Shown: positions 42,088 through 53,341 of the stretch, piece after piece | How positions within the stretch are numbered: position 1 is the first letter of the stretch | Layout: every line of letters starts with the position of its first letter | Source: Camarhynchus parvulus | Taxonomy: Eukaryota > Chordata > Aves > Passeriformes > Thraupidae | NCBI RefSeq assembly: GCF_901933205.1 | Contig: NC_044574.1 | Coordinates: 2,606,501-2,670,500, forward strand | Direction: 5' to 3' | Length of the DNA stretch: 64,000 nt | The notes under the pieces: generated by a model | Database searches by the model: none | Told to the model about the DNA's origin: nothing | What the model saw: the letters and a program-made list of their open reading frames with translations, nothing else | Position numbers and translations under genes: made by a program

Positions 42088-43684
42088 TAAAGAGAGCCCC
42101 AAAGCAGAGCCAGGCTGGATCCCACTCCACACGGGGATGTGACATTTTTCCTGCTGTGGCACAGGGAATGAAGTGGATGGAGCCCAGGGAATCACTGCAG
42201 AGGGGTGACAAACACCTGGGAGATGATGCCCAGAGGGTCTGTGAGGTGGCAGGAGACCCTGGGGAGATCCAGAGTGGCAGAGCCAGCAAAGCCTTTGGAA
42301 AATGAGGATGTTCCTACGGGAGCAGAAGGTAGGAGACTCCTGCCAACCCCTGTCCCTTTTACACAGGTTCCAAACCAATCCTCTCTTCCTCTTTTTTTGT
42401 GCCTTGCTTATGTCAGGAGGGCTGGAAATGCTGTAAAGCATGGAGGAATGTGCCAACAGAGCTGCTGCCAAGCAGCCCTGGCACTTCTGCTGAGCACAGC
42501 GTTGTATTTACAGGGGGTCTGGGGGAGATAAGAGGTTTTCCCTTATCAGTGCCCAGGTTTTTGGCAGGACAGCCTGGCTGGCTCACGTCCATGCCCCTGC
42601 ATGAGGAGGGCAGCTGCAGAAATACCCATGCCAGTTTGGGTATTTCTGCAGGGTTCCTCCTGCCTTGGTTGAATTTCTGAGCATCTTTCACTGTGTTCTT
42701 ACAGTGATTTGAGTTTCATCATCCTGGCTTTGCCCTGGTAGGGATTTGGGGAAAGCCATGAGCTGGTGTGATTGTTTTTTCTCCCTCTCATTAGAACTGC
42801 TTGGAAAGATCTGGATGTCTTGTGGGATGCTCATGGAGCAACTCATCACTGCAATCCCTGAATTTATTGCGTCCCTGATTTTCCCACTCTTCTGCAAAAC
42901 TCCCAGTGCCATCAGGCTGCACCTGCAGCGTTGCAAGGGAGACTTTTTTCTGGCTTTTGACAGCTCAGGCTCCTTTGAAAGCCCTGTACTCTGAGAAGTC
43001 CCCACTGCTCATCAGGATTAAGAGCAGAGTCTCACAGAGGTGACCAAAAATTTGCACCATGGATGTTGGAATATTGTTCTTTATTATTATTCATGTTCCA
43101 CTAAGTGGCATCATATCCCTTGTTTCTATTCCCTCTGTATCCAAATATTGTGAATTTTCTTTACCAAGCGAACAGAAAATAACAAGGGAGGAAAAATCTT
43201 TGCCAACTGAAGGGAAATGTGTTTTTCGAGGAATTTTTCCCCAGTTTCTGGCTGAAAAAAGAAGAAAAAAATTGCCTTGGAAAAAAAAAAAAGAGGAATA
43301 TTTAATTTAACCTCCCCTCCTGGCTTTCTCCCTTTGCCTGGAGTTTGGAATGCTCAGGCTCCTGATCCTCCAGGTTCCCCCCAGTGCAGGGCTGGCTCTG
43401 TTCTGGGTCCAGCAGCCACTGTGCCATTTGTGTCCCTGCACTGAGACCTTTCTAATTCCCAGAAAATGTTTTCAGAATGAAATTTTCACAGCCAGTGGGT
43501 TTTGGCACGGGGAGCCTTTGGGGAGAGGGAAGGAGATTCCAGAGCTCCAAGATATTTCCAGTGATGGGTCTGGTTTGAAATGAGTGACCCTGTGCTGGTC
43601 CCTGCTCAGCCCAGAGAGCCAAGGAAACACTGCAGAGGTTCTGACAGGCATCACCCCCATGTGTGTCTGGAGCAGAAATACATT
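42088..43684. other. Unique sequence
   Basis: Contains the hairpin at 42614-42651. No coding feature supported. Confidence 0.45.
42614..42651. repeat. Perfect 15-bp inverted repeat, 8-nt loop
   Basis: Arms CTGCAGAAATACCCA (42614-42628) and exact complement (42637-42651) around TGCCAGTT. No family assigned. Confidence 0.95.
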
Positions 43685-44375
43685 CAAATTGCACCAGGGG
43701 AGGTTTAGGTTGGATATTAGGGATGATTTCTTCATGGAAAGGGGTGTCCAGACCTGGCACAGCTGCCCAGGGCAGTGGTGGTGATGCCTTAAGGAGCTGG
43801 AACAGAGGCTGGAGGGAGTTAAGAGGAATAAAGTGAATATTTATTGATATTTATTGAAGTGCTTTCAAAGGCCACACAATCGTGGCTCTGCCTGGATGGC
43901 TCCAAGATGGAAGCAAAAGAGGACTCGGTCATGAGATCTCACATAAAATGGACTTTTATAAGTTTTAGTCCATTTGCATACAAGAGTTAACTGTCCAATT
44001 AATAGCTTCAAATTATGAAGTCTCATCCTCCTTGCTTGCTTGCCCACCCTCCTCTTTTCACGTTTGTGCTTTGGGCCTGAAGTTTGAAGAGCTTGTCCTT
44101 GAGTCTCCAGCTGGAACAAGATTGTTTTGTCTTCACCCCCCTGTGACAAGATCCCAGTGACGCTTTATATAAAGCTAAAGCTGCACAGCAAAGAACAGAA
44201 AAACTGAAAACCCAAGGTATCAGTGGAGTCCCCATCCCTGGAGGGATTTAAAAGCCATGTGGATGTGGCACTTGGGGACATGGGCAGTGGTGGCCTTGGC
44301 AGTGCTGGGGGAATGGTTGGATGATTTTAGAGTGTTTTTCCAGCTGAAACAACTCTGTGATTCCGTGATTTGGCT
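43685..44375 (+). repeat. CR1 LINE interrupted by a family B solo LTR
   Basis: Left part 43685-43781 ('gcaccaggggaggtttaggt' to 'gggcagtggtgg') resumes at 44223 ('gtggagtccccatccctgga') and reaches the 3' end at about 44375 ('actctgtgattccgtgatt'). Removing the LTR and one GTGG restores the usual CR1 order seen at 25125-25145. Confidence 0.92.
43782..44222 (-). mobile_element. Solo LTR, family B, perfect 4-bp target duplication
   Basis: 441 bp on the reverse strand: + strand ends are TGATGCCTTAAGG and CCAAGGTATCA, flanked by GTGG (43778-43781 and 44223-44226). Four-bp duplications suit class I (gamma-like) endogenous retroviruses. The host CR1 proves the exact borders. It is antisense to that CR1. 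No coding retroviral sequence remains. Confidence 0.95.
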
Positions 44376-44672
44376 TGTCTGTGCTCATCACTTCTAAAAG
44401 AAATATACATAGGCAGTTGCAGTGTCTGATTATTATTACACACAACTATAAGAACACAGCTAGAATTCCTAGCTGTTTAATAAGGTTTTTATTTTTAATA
44501 AGTAAAAGTAGTGATCATTTCTAGTGAGTATAAAGTTGTGAGAAATACTTGCACTGCAGTGTAAGCATCCACTTTGCCTTTTCCATTGCTGCCATCAGCA
44601 CGTCCAAGAAAACAATTTAATGTCACCTTTAAAGATCTCTGACTTACTGAAATCTGTATTGCATGCCAATAA
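44376..44672. other. Unique AT-rich sequence
   Basis: Nothing recognised between the two related CR1 ends. Confidence 0.45.
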
Positions 44673-44790
44673 GGCAGTGGTGGCCTTGGCAGTGCTGGGG
44701 GAATGGTTGGACTCAGTGATTTTAGAGGGTTTTTCCAGCTTTAACAACTCTGTGATTCCATGATTTGGCTTCTCCATGCTCATCAAAGAA
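44673..44790 (+). repeat. Duplicated CR1 3' end with shared flank
   Basis: Matches 44281-44395 from 'ggcagtggtggccttggcag' through the CR1 end and a further ~25 bp of non-CR1 sequence (ATTTGGCTT...GTGCTCATCA / ATTTGGCTT...ATGCTCATCA). Shared flank means segmental duplication, not a separate insertion. Confidence 0.85.
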
Positions 44791-44867
44791 CCAAGTGAGG
44801 ATGAACTCTGATACACAGGAAATTGTCTCTGTCCTTTCTGAGCAGTTCTTTAACCAGACGAGTAAAA

Positions 44868-45102
44868 GAGATTTAGATTAGAAATTAGGAAGAAATTCCA
44901 GGCTGGGAGAATGGTGATGCCCTGGCACAGGGTGCCCAGATTTGCTGTGGCTGCCCCTGGATTCCTGGAAGTGCCCAAGGCCAGGTTGGACAAGGCTTGG
45001 AGCCACCTGGGATGGTGGAAGGTGTCGCTGCTCATGGCAGAGGATGGAATGGGATGATCACTAAGGTTCCTTCCAGCCCAAACCATTCCATGATTCCATG
45101 GT
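44868..45102 (+). repeat. CR1 LINE 3' fragment
   Basis: 'gaaattaggaagaaattcca' to 'cccaaaccattccatgattc', with the complete 3' end. Confidence 0.92.
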
Positions 45103-46781
45103 GTTTGAAGGGTGAATTAAAGCTTTTGCAAAGGAAATTGAAGGAAAATTGAATGAAAAACCCACCCCAGACTGACCAAGGGCTTCTCCAAAAAGTGATG
45201 AACCAACACGGGCTGGGCAGCTCTACTGGGCACCCAGGAGAGGCAAAAGGGGCTTGCAGGAAAAGGTGAATTTTCAGAGGGTTTAAAACAGAGGGAGAAG
45301 GTGCTGCTGTGGTTGTATTTGGGGCTTTCCTCAGGAAAATACCACAAAATTCCTTGCTTGGAGATCCAGCAGCTCGCAGAGGATGAAGCAGGAGCCTGGA
45401 GATGGAGGTGGGAGCTGAGGTGAGACAAGAGAGGACACAGAGGATTTAGAGAACAGAGATCAGTCCCTTCTTCCCTCCTCTCACAAAGGGGAAACAGTGC
45501 AGAGGGTCAGCACACACCAACCTTGACCTGACCACTAAAAACCCCTCGCAGAGAGGTTTTTTGCAGGTGCAATGGAGGAAAATTTGCATCAGAGGAGCCC
45601 AGAGGAGAGGCTGTGACAGTGACCCTGTGCAGAACAAGAGCCCTGATGAGCTGCTGGGTGGGCAGAGCCTTGAAATTCCAGGGGCAAGGATGAAGGCTTC
45701 AGGGATGGCAGAAAACCTGAGGCTGCTGTGGATTTGATCCTCCTTATGCATAATTTCTCCCTTCAGGTGGAGCTGTAGGTGGATGTTTGAAGATCAGGCT
45801 GGCATAAACAGAGCTGTGCTGAGCCCACCTTGGTTCCAGGGCATGGAACAGGATAAAAATGCCCTGTTGGGTTGGACATCCCCATCTCAGAGCCAGGGCT
45901 TTGCTCATCCTGCAGAGCAAGGGGGAATTTCAGGCAGACAAACTCTGCAGAGCCACGAGAAATTTGGGATTCCAGTTTGTGACCAGCTGTGGGCTCCCAA
46001 GCCAGGCTGTGGATCACGGTCCTGCAGCTCCCACGTGCACAGTAATTTTAATTTTAATGCTTTCTTTTCCTTTTACATCCTTGCAGACTCGGGGAATCTC
46101 TCGGCTTAAAAGCTGTTTTTTGGTGTTTTTTTTTATATAAAGAGCTCAGTAGGAATCCAGAATTTAAGAGACAAGAGAGAATTGCTCACCCTTCAGACGT
46201 TGGCAGCAAGCCACTCTTCCAGTGTATTTCCCTGGAAAGAGGGGAGGAATACATGGAAATAAATCAAACCCAGTGTTTTAAAACCCTCCAGATAAGCACC
46301 TTCTCACTTGAAGTAGCTGTGGGATGGCTTTTCAAGCCAGCAGCTTTCCTCACCTGGCAGATCCAAACAGGGAAATCCAGAGCTGGAAAACCAGCCCTGG
46401 GCAATGCTTGAATGACTGAATCTGTGAAAATGTTCTATGAAAAGTGCAATTTTGTGGGTCAGGGTCACCTTGTTGTGCTGTTTGTACCACACCTGCTGGG
46501 CTGGTGTCAGGGTCTGAGGGATGCTGCTCGTGTCTGTGTTTCCAGAAATCCCAGCTGGAGAAGGATTTGTGTCCTGGGGCTGTATTTGAAAGCAGGAAAT
46601 GTAAAAAATAAGCAAAAACCAACCAAACAAACAAAGAGATGAGTAAGTGATGCTTCACAATGTGTTAATTTGGAGGTCTGTGTATTTTGAAGGGTTTTTT
46701 TATGCTGTTCATGAACACAATAAAATTTGAAAGCTGGAATTTCTGCTTTCCCACCTGAGGCTATAAGGTCATATTGGATCA
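45103..46781. other. Unique sequence
   Basis: No repeats or genes recognised, apart from a short AACCAACC/AAACAAAC run at about 46617-46637. Confidence 0.45.
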
Positions 46782-47155
46782 TGGACTCCTGGAATGGTTT
46801 GGGTTGGAAGGGACCTCAAAGACTTCTAATTCCAGCCCCTGCCATGGGCAGGGACATCTTCCCTAATCCAAGATGGATCCAAGTCCATCCCAGCCTGGCC
46901 TTGGGCACTGCCAGTGATCCAGGGGCAGCCACAGCAAATCTGGGAATTCCAGCCCAGCCAGGAATTCCTTGCCAAGATCCCAGCCCAATCTCCCCTTTCC
47001 CAGTGGGAGCCATTCCCTGGCTCCTGTCCCTGCAGGCCTTGTCCCCAGTCCCTCTCCAGCGCTCCTGGGGCCCCTTCAGGGACTCTGAGGATTCCCTGGA
47101 GTTTTCTCTTCTCCGGGGGAACATTCCCAGCTCTCCCAGAGCAGAGGGGCTCCAG
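46782..47155 (-). repeat. CR1 LINE 3' fragment, longer 5' reach
   Basis: 'tggaatggtttgggttggaa' through 'gggaattccagcccagccag', 'cttgtccccagtccctctcc' to 'cagagcaggggctcc'-like sequence near 47150. Confidence 0.92.
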
Positions 47156-47157
47156 AA

Positions 47158-47810
47158 TCCTTGAATGGTTTGGATTGGAAGGGACCTTAAATTCCATCCA
47201 GACTCACCAGGGACACCTCCCACCACCCCAGATGGATACAAAACCATCCAACCTGGCCTTGGGCACTTCCAGGGATCCAGGGGCAGCCACAGCTGCTTGG
47301 GAATTCCAGCCCAACCCCTCCCCGCCCTCCCAGCCAGGAATTCCTTCCCAATATCCCACCCAAATCTCCCCTTTCCTGGTGGGAAGCTGTCACCCTGATT
47401 TTTTAAGATTTTCTAAGCCTTCTGATGTTCACATTCTTGTAATGAACTTTCTCACACACTTTATGAAAATAACTTATTGTTTTGCATTCTTTTATGGAGG
47501 AGGAGAAATTTGATGGGCTGTTGGCTTGTCCAGTGTCATTGGAGAGGTGGCACTGTCACCCTCGAATCCACTGTCACTTTTTTTGGAAGTCTGTAAGTAT
47601 TAAAGTCAAAAATTAAAAATTCTCTTTTTACCATCAGAAAGCTGCGTGTCCACCTTGTGTTATTTCATGTCCTATGGCAACAGGAAGCCATTCCCCGTGT
47701 CCTGTCCCTCCATCCCTTGTCCCCAGCCCCTCTCCAGCTCTCCTGAGGCCCCTTCAGGCCCTGGAAGGCCACAGCAAAGTCTCCCCAGAGAGGTTTGGCC
47801 GCTCCAATCA
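47158..47810 (-). repeat. CR1 LINE interrupted by a family C solo LTR
   Basis: 47158-47387 ('gaatggtttggattggaagg' to 'ctggtgggaagc') continues at 47683 ('ggaagccattccccgtgtcc') to about 47810. The neighbouring CR1 (46782-47155) shows the same stretch uninterrupted ('cagtgggagccattccctgg'). It directly follows another minus-strand CR1, giving a tandem pair. Confidence 0.9.
47388..47682 (+). mobile_element. Solo LTR, family C, perfect 6-bp target duplication
   Basis: 295 bp, TGTCACCCTGATT to TATGGCAACA, flanked by GGAAGC (47382-47387 and 47683-47688). Core block 'tgtccagtgtcattggagag' followed by GTGGCA and 'aatccactgtcac' is shared with 52659-53321. It is antisense to the CR1 it interrupts. 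It is small for an avian LTR and has no internal retroviral sequence. Confidence 0.93.
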
Positions 47811-48504
47811 AACGTAGGCTGTGGTGGGTCCAGCTCACCCCTCTTCACCAGGAGCTGCTGTGGTGCCAAGGAACTTTAAGAACAACAAAGGAATAACAAA
47901 CCAGACACCTCTGTCACCAGGTTGGCCCATCTTATGCATCACTGTCTTTGATGACCTTTCTCAAGAGCTTTCTCTTAATGAACAGTTATTTTCTGCCAAG
48001 TGAAGAGGGACACAGTGCCTGTGACGCTTCCCTTCACTCATCATTTCCTTTGTTTGCCTTTGCTTTGTTTTGCCATTTCTTTCAGGTGAATTCTTGAACC
48101 AGAAATGAATCAACTTCTTCTTCTTTTTTATTTTTTTTTTTTTGGATCAAAAGCACGAAATGTCCTGCAGGGACTGGGCACATTCTGCTTTCTGAACTCA
48201 GAGCTGGCACCACACCACGAGGAGGATGTGTCTGAGGAGCTCCTAATGCCACTGCAAAGAGCTGTCCCCTGCTCCTGGCTCCAGTGTCACACCGGAGGCT
48301 TTGAAGCCTGCACAAGTATTTAATTGACATCACTGAGCTGGCCCCGTGTCACCGTGCTGGAGCTGTCAGAACAAAGGGAAGGAACAATGGAAGTGACCTT
48401 TTTGTTTAGAGGATGTTGGAGTGGTGGGAAGAACAGCCAAGAATTAGAGAAAATGGGATTCCTGAGGCTTTTCCATGATTTTATACCCTGTGGCATGAGG
48501 TATG
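47811..48504. other. Unique sequence
   Basis: A T-run at about 48125-48143. Nothing else recognised. Confidence 0.45.
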
Positions 48505-48660
48505 GAAGGGCAGGGACACTTTCCACCATCCCAGGTTGCTCCAAGCTGGCTTTGGACATTTCCAGGAATGTGGCAGCCACAGCTTCTCTGGGAAACCTCT
48601 TCCAGGGCCTCCCCACCCTCTCAGGGAGGAATTCCTTCCTAAATTTTAATCTAAACAGCT
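48505..48660 (-). repeat. CR1 LINE internal fragment, 3' end missing
   Basis: 'gggcagggacactttccacc' to 'ggaggaattccttcctaaat', with internal deletions in the 'gatccaggggcagcc' block. Confidence 0.82.
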
Positions 48661-49674
48661 AATACCTAATTTAATTTAAAGCCATTAATGCCTTCATATG
48701 CTGGATCCCAGAAGAAATGAGATGTGCTGGATGTCCAGTAAGGCTCTTAGCGCTGGGAAAATTTCCAAATGCAACTTTTAGGGTGAAAAAATTGTTGCCC
48801 AAACCTTCAGTTCCTTGAGGTCTGTTTGCCAAAGGCAGAGAGTCCATGGGATCCACGTGGATCATACGTGAGATTCCAGACCTGGAACTAAGATGTGACC
48901 ACCACCACCAGCAGAGGAAGCCACCAGGAGTGTGATGATTGATATAAGGGTCTCTTCTCAATCTTGGAGATCTATTTCATACCCAAGATAGCTCAGCCAC
49001 CTCAGATGGCATAAAATCAGCAGGATGGCTTCTGTGGCATTGTTGGAAACAGAAAAGTTTTAATAAAACGCAAAATAACAAAACTCTTTACAGAGAAAAA
49101 ACCTGAGCCAGGTGCAAGAGGTTCTTGCTCCTGGTAAAACACCTCACAAAAGTGATTATTTCCTTTTGTTCTCTACTTTTTCTGGTAAATTGCTTAGGCA
49201 GGACTTTTTGGCTCCTGTCCAATTGGCTATCCTTAAGTTTGAGGTGAAGTCCCCAAAGTCCTATGAGGTGTCTTTTTGCCTAATTGAGGAGAGAAACTTC
49301 TGGGCTTTTTTCCTTTTTTTGGGAGAAAAAGGATAATTTTGTCACTCCATCAACAAGAAGCACATTCCTACAGATGACAAAGGCACCTCCCAGTTTGCAC
49401 TGGCCATGTCACCCTGTGGTGTCTGCTGGTTTTATGCTGGTTCCTGTCACCTTTTCACCCTCCCAGACCCAGAGCAGCCAGGGCAAGCTGCTAGCACAGA
49501 AATGTTTCTTTTTACCCATCCCTGCTTCGTGTGGGAAGAGCAAATGATCCGTCCTTGCAGATTGGAAGGGAGGGAAGAAGTAAACAGGATTTTAAGGCAA
49601 GATCAGGCTTGAAAAGCAGCAAGCCTGGATTTTAAAGCATGATTGGGCTTAGGGGTGACTTTATAAGGAAAATG
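48661..49674. other. Unique sequence
   Basis: Nothing recognised. Confidence 0.45.
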
Positions 49675-50071
49675 TGTTACGGACATATTTTTTGAAAAAT
49701 CCTTTTGACAGGATTTTTTCTCCTGAGAAGCTGAGAAGCCTCAGAGGAAAAGAAAAACAACAATTATCTGCTGCTGTGGAATGCAACAGGTGCATCTTTG
49801 ATTGGTCCATGTGAGTTGTTTCTACTTGATGACCAATCACAGGTCCAGCTGTGTTGGGACTCTGGTCAGTCACAAGATTTTATTATCATTCTATTTCTTT
49901 CCTTTCAAGCCTTCTGATAAAATCCTTTCTTCTATTTTTTTAGTATAGTTTTAAGATGTAATTTTCTTTTGATATAATATATATCATAAAATAATAAGTC
50001 AGCCTTCTGAAACATGGAGTCAAGATTCTCATCTCTTCCATCATTGTGGGACCCCTGTGAACACCACCACA
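49675..50071 (+). mobile_element. Solo LTR, family A
   Basis: About 397 bp, TGTTACGGACATATT to CACCACCACA. Left flank AAAATG (49669-49674). The right flank begins with an A run and then AAAATG (50074-50079), so the 6-bp duplication is present after a two-base A slippage. It carries the same ATTGG...CCAAT pair ('gattggtccatg' and 'gaccaatcac') and TA-rich block as the other copies. Its host sequence is not CR1. Confidence 0.88.
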
Positions 50072-50232
50072 AAAAAATGGGTGGTTTTCATCCCTAGCAC
50101 AAGCAGGAGAAGAGAAAGCCAGGCAGGAGAAAGCTCTGAGAGAAGCAGCCAGGCCTTCTGCAAAGGTTAAAGAGGATGGATCCTCTTCCTTTGATGGAGC
50201 CTGGCCATCAGCACAGCAGGCACTGGCTGTGA

Positions 50233-50530
50233 TCATGGAATCACCATGGAATCACCATGGAATCATGGAATGGTTTGGGTTGGAAGGGACCTTAAAGCTG
50301 CCATGGACAGGGACACCTTCCACTGTCCCAGGTGGCACCAAGCCCTGTCCAACCTGGACCTGGGCACTTCCAGGGATCCAGGGGCAGCCACAGCTGCTCT
50401 GGGAATTCCATTCCAGGGCCTCATCACCCTCACAGGGAAGAATTCCTTCACAAAATCCCATCCATCCTTGCCCTCTGGCAGTGGGAAGCATTCCCTTGTC
50501 CCGTCACTCCATTCCTTATCCAAAGAAGAA
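50233..50530 (-). repeat. CR1 LINE 3' fragment with repeated tail
   Basis: The tail appears as 'atcatggaatcaccatggaa' tandem units (50233-50270), then 'tggtttgggttggaagggac' and the reverse-complement body to 'ccgtcactccattccttatc'. Confidence 0.9.
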
Positions 50531-51574
50531 TTTTCCCCTAATATCTATTACTGGATCATGCAGGATTTGTGGGCACCCATGGATGCTGTTTTCCAAGGGG
50601 TTTGTCCCATTTAGAAGGGCTGGGTGAATTCTGGATGCTTCAAAGGAAATGTCTGATCTGGGCTGACATCAGCTGTGGATCCAGTGTTCCCAGCCCAGGA
50701 CTGTTTTATTGGATTGATTATCCTTGCTGGTGTAACCAGCAGCTCTGTAATCATAACTCTTATTCTTTATGGGTCCCCACAGACCCATTAAACCCCATTG
50801 TAATCTCTAGGATCCCTGGAGGATAAGAAAATTAATAGCAGTGCCTGCGCATCACAGTTACCACCAGGCAAAACTCAGACATTCCTTTTTACTGGAAAGT
50901 TCAATTCTCTGGAAAACAGTGATTCAGAATTACCAAATCTTAAGAAAACAGGAATACTGAAATAAAACACCAGAACTTCTTTTTTCTCAGCTATTTCAAT
51001 ACCTGCACCTTGAGCTGCTCTAAGGCAGACCAGACTATTTTTCTTTTAATTTACTCTTAGTGTTGTGTTAAAAAAAACCCCACCACAACCAGCTGCTACT
51101 CTAATTAACATCGAGCGAAACAGCTTCTTTAACCATCTAATTCAAAATGTCAAACAGCTCCCAGCAGCCAGACACACCTCAAACAAGCAGATAAGATGTT
51201 TCATTAGAGCAGGAGCGCTGCTATTGTGGAATATTAGGAGCTGGAGTGGGAGGCAGGCAGGAGAAATCCTAGGTTAACTTGGCCCCCAGCTGTTGTCCCA
51301 GGCAGATTGTTAAGTGCAATTTTTATTTTCTAAATCTTTTTATTATATTTCTTTTTCCTGGAAAATTGATTGATTTCCAAGAGAAATTTTCAGTCTTGCC
51401 AAAACTTCTTTTTTTTTTTTCGGAGAAACTGCAGTTGTGATAAACCTGCAGCACCCACGGGACCTGTGCTGGGAGGTTCATGCACCCCCCCAGGAGATCA
51501 GACAATCCATTTTCTGCCCATTTCACTGCCAAAGAAACACCCCAGGAGTGACTGAGCCCCTTCTTCAGGGGGTT
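50531..51574. other. Unique sequence, part resembling a conserved non-coding element
   Basis: About 51060-51250 is repeat-free with TAATTAAC, CATCTAATTC and CATTAGAG cores and retained CpGs. No genes supported. Confidence 0.25.
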
Positions 51575-51635
51575 GGAGCCACAGGTTGGTCTTTAAGGTC
51601 CCTTCTGAGCCAAACCATGCCATGATTCTGTGATT
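51575..51635 (+). repeat. CR1 LINE 3' terminal fragment
   Basis: 'ggtctttaaggtcccttctg' then CCAAACCATGCCATGATTCTG. Confidence 0.78.
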
Positions 51636-51799
51636 AATCCATGTTTAATCACTGGCTTGTAGGAGCTGCAGCTCCTCCTGTGGAGCAGGAGCTTTGAAAA
51701 TACTCAGAGGACAACCTCTACTTTGAAAAAAATCTCAGTTTAAAAGTTCATATAATCATAGTCAGGGATGAAAACAAGAATAATTAATGTAGGAAAATG

Positions 51800-52013
51800 G
51801 AAGAAATAGGAATAAATTCCTGCATGTGAAGGTGGCGAGGCACAGGGTGCCCAGAGCAGCTGTGGCTGCCTCTGGGGATCCCTGGAAGTGCCCAAGGCCA
51901 GGCTGGACAGGGCTTGGAGCAACCTGGGACAGTGGAAGGTGTCCCTGTCCATGGCAGGGGTGGAATGAGATGATCTTTAATGTCCCTTCCAACCCAAACC
52001 ATTCCAGAATTGT
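51800..52013 (+). repeat. CR1 LINE 3' fragment
   Basis: 'cagggtgcccagagcagctg' to 'caacccaaaccattccagaa'. Confidence 0.9.
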
Positions 52014-52182
52014 GTAAATGTGTGAAGCAGCATTGCTCCCCATGGAAAAGGAGTGGAGGCTCCAAGGCACTCCTGAATTTGGCCCAGGACTGCGTCTCCA
52101 AGGCTTGCAGGCAGCACCTGAGGTGAGAATCAGGATCTCAGCCTTAGAATGACACTTACTGCTGTGGAAAATGCCAGGGAAA

Positions 52183-52322
52183 TATGGAATTATAGATTTG
52201 TTTAGGCTGGAAAAACCCCCTAGATCATCCACCCCAAGCATTCCCTCAGCACTGCCAAGGCCACCACTGCCCCAGGTCCCCAGGTGCCACATCCACAGGG
52301 CTTTTAAACCCCTCCAGGGAGG
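52183..52322 (-). repeat. CR1 LINE 3' fragment (GATGTGGCAC subfamily)
   Basis: 'tttaggctggaaaaaccccc', 'actgccaaggccaccactgc', 'ccacatccacagggctttta'. Confidence 0.85.
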
Positions 52323-52658
52323 TTTTGCTAAGCTGGACTTGAACTTCTGCTCTGCTTTTGAGCCTTGGTGTCCAGTGAAGGCTCCAGATGTGGAGTATGG
52401 ACTTTTGGTAGGGTCAGAAGCTCTTCCACAGACCCTGACCCCCTTCCTACTATTTTCTTTTTTTTCTGGAGGGTTTCTGACAGAGAATTTTTAGAAAGAT
52501 TCCTGCTCTAAAAAAAGACAGGAGGGACCTGCACGGAGGTGTTTGACATGGCTGGAAGTGGTGGGAGAAGCTGGGAAGGCAGCTGGAGAGCTCTCCCTGT
52601 GGGAGGGGAAGAGTTCTCCTCCCTCCCTCCCTCAGGCGGGGTTTTTAGAGTTCCCCAA
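52323..52658. other. Unique sequence
   Basis: Nothing recognised. A short CCTCCCTCC run precedes the LTR. Confidence 0.45.
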
Positions 52659-53321
52659 TGAAATGAAATGATGTGGACACTGGAATTCCAAGGTAAGAAG
52701 AATAAGAAGAAAGAAGAAGAAAGAAGGAAGAAGAAGGAAGAAAGAAGGAGGAAGAAGCAAGATGAAGAAGGAAGAAAGAAGGAAGGAAGAAGAAGAAAAA
52801 GAAGAAGAAGAAAAGAAGAAGAAGAAAAAGAAGAAGAAGAAAGAAGAAGAAGAAAAAGAAGAAAAAGAAGAAAAAGAAGAAGAAAAAGAAGAAGAAGAAA
52901 GGAACAAGAAGAAAAGAAGAAGAAAAAGAAGAAGAAAGGAACAAGAAGAAAAGAAGAAGAAGAAAGAAGAAGAAAAGAAGAAGAAGAAAAGAAGAAGAAG
53001 AAAAGAAGAAGAAGAAGAAGAAGACGAAGAAGAAGAAAGAAGAATAAAGAAGAAGAAAGAAGAAGAAGAAGAAGCAGAAGAAAAGTTTATTTCCTGACTC
53101 CAATATTTATAGATTTTCAAAAGTGACAGTGGATTGGAGGACGAACTTGCCACCTCTCCAATGACACTGGACAAACCAACCAAGTCCACCAAATTTCTCC
53201 TCCTCTAGAGAGGAATGTAAAAACAATAATTATTTACAGAAAAATGGGTGAGAAAAAGGCTTAGAAGAACTTTAGAACATTACAAAAAGGCTTAGAAGAA
53301 CTTTAGAAGAACAGGGTGACA
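52659..53321 (-). mobile_element. Family C solo LTR inflated by an internal GAA-rich expansion
   Basis: The right part (53086-53321) is the reverse complement of family C: 'ccacctctccaatgacactg', 'aaatttctcctcctc', and the end CAGGGTGACA. The left end is TGAAATGAAATGATGTGGACAC. Flanks are CCCCAA (52653-52658) and CCCCAG (53322-53327), a 6-bp duplication with one mismatch. In LTR orientation TATAAATA and AATAAA precede the expansion, so the purine array lies at or just after the R region. Confidence 0.85.
52695..53085. repeat. (GAA)n-rich polypurine tract, ~390 bp
   Basis: GAA units with GAAA and GGAA variants and few interruptions (T near 52704, CAAG near 52758, AACAAG near 52904 and 52939, GACGAA, GCAGAA near the right end). 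It sits inside the family C LTR. Long open frames here (Lys/Glu/Arg on +, Phe/Ser/Leu on -) are not genes. Confidence 0.97.
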
Positions 53322-53341
53322 CCCCAGGTCTGACTCAGACA

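Noticed and set aside
41068..42471. Open frame of 467 codons on the minus strand
   Set aside because: It runs through a CR1 fragment and its expanded ATTCTGTG tail (Ser/Gln/Asn/His/Arg repeats). No known domain; openness comes from the repeat.
52632..53192. Long Lys/Glu and Ser/Phe open frames
   Set aside because: GAA/TTC simple sequence inside an LTR.
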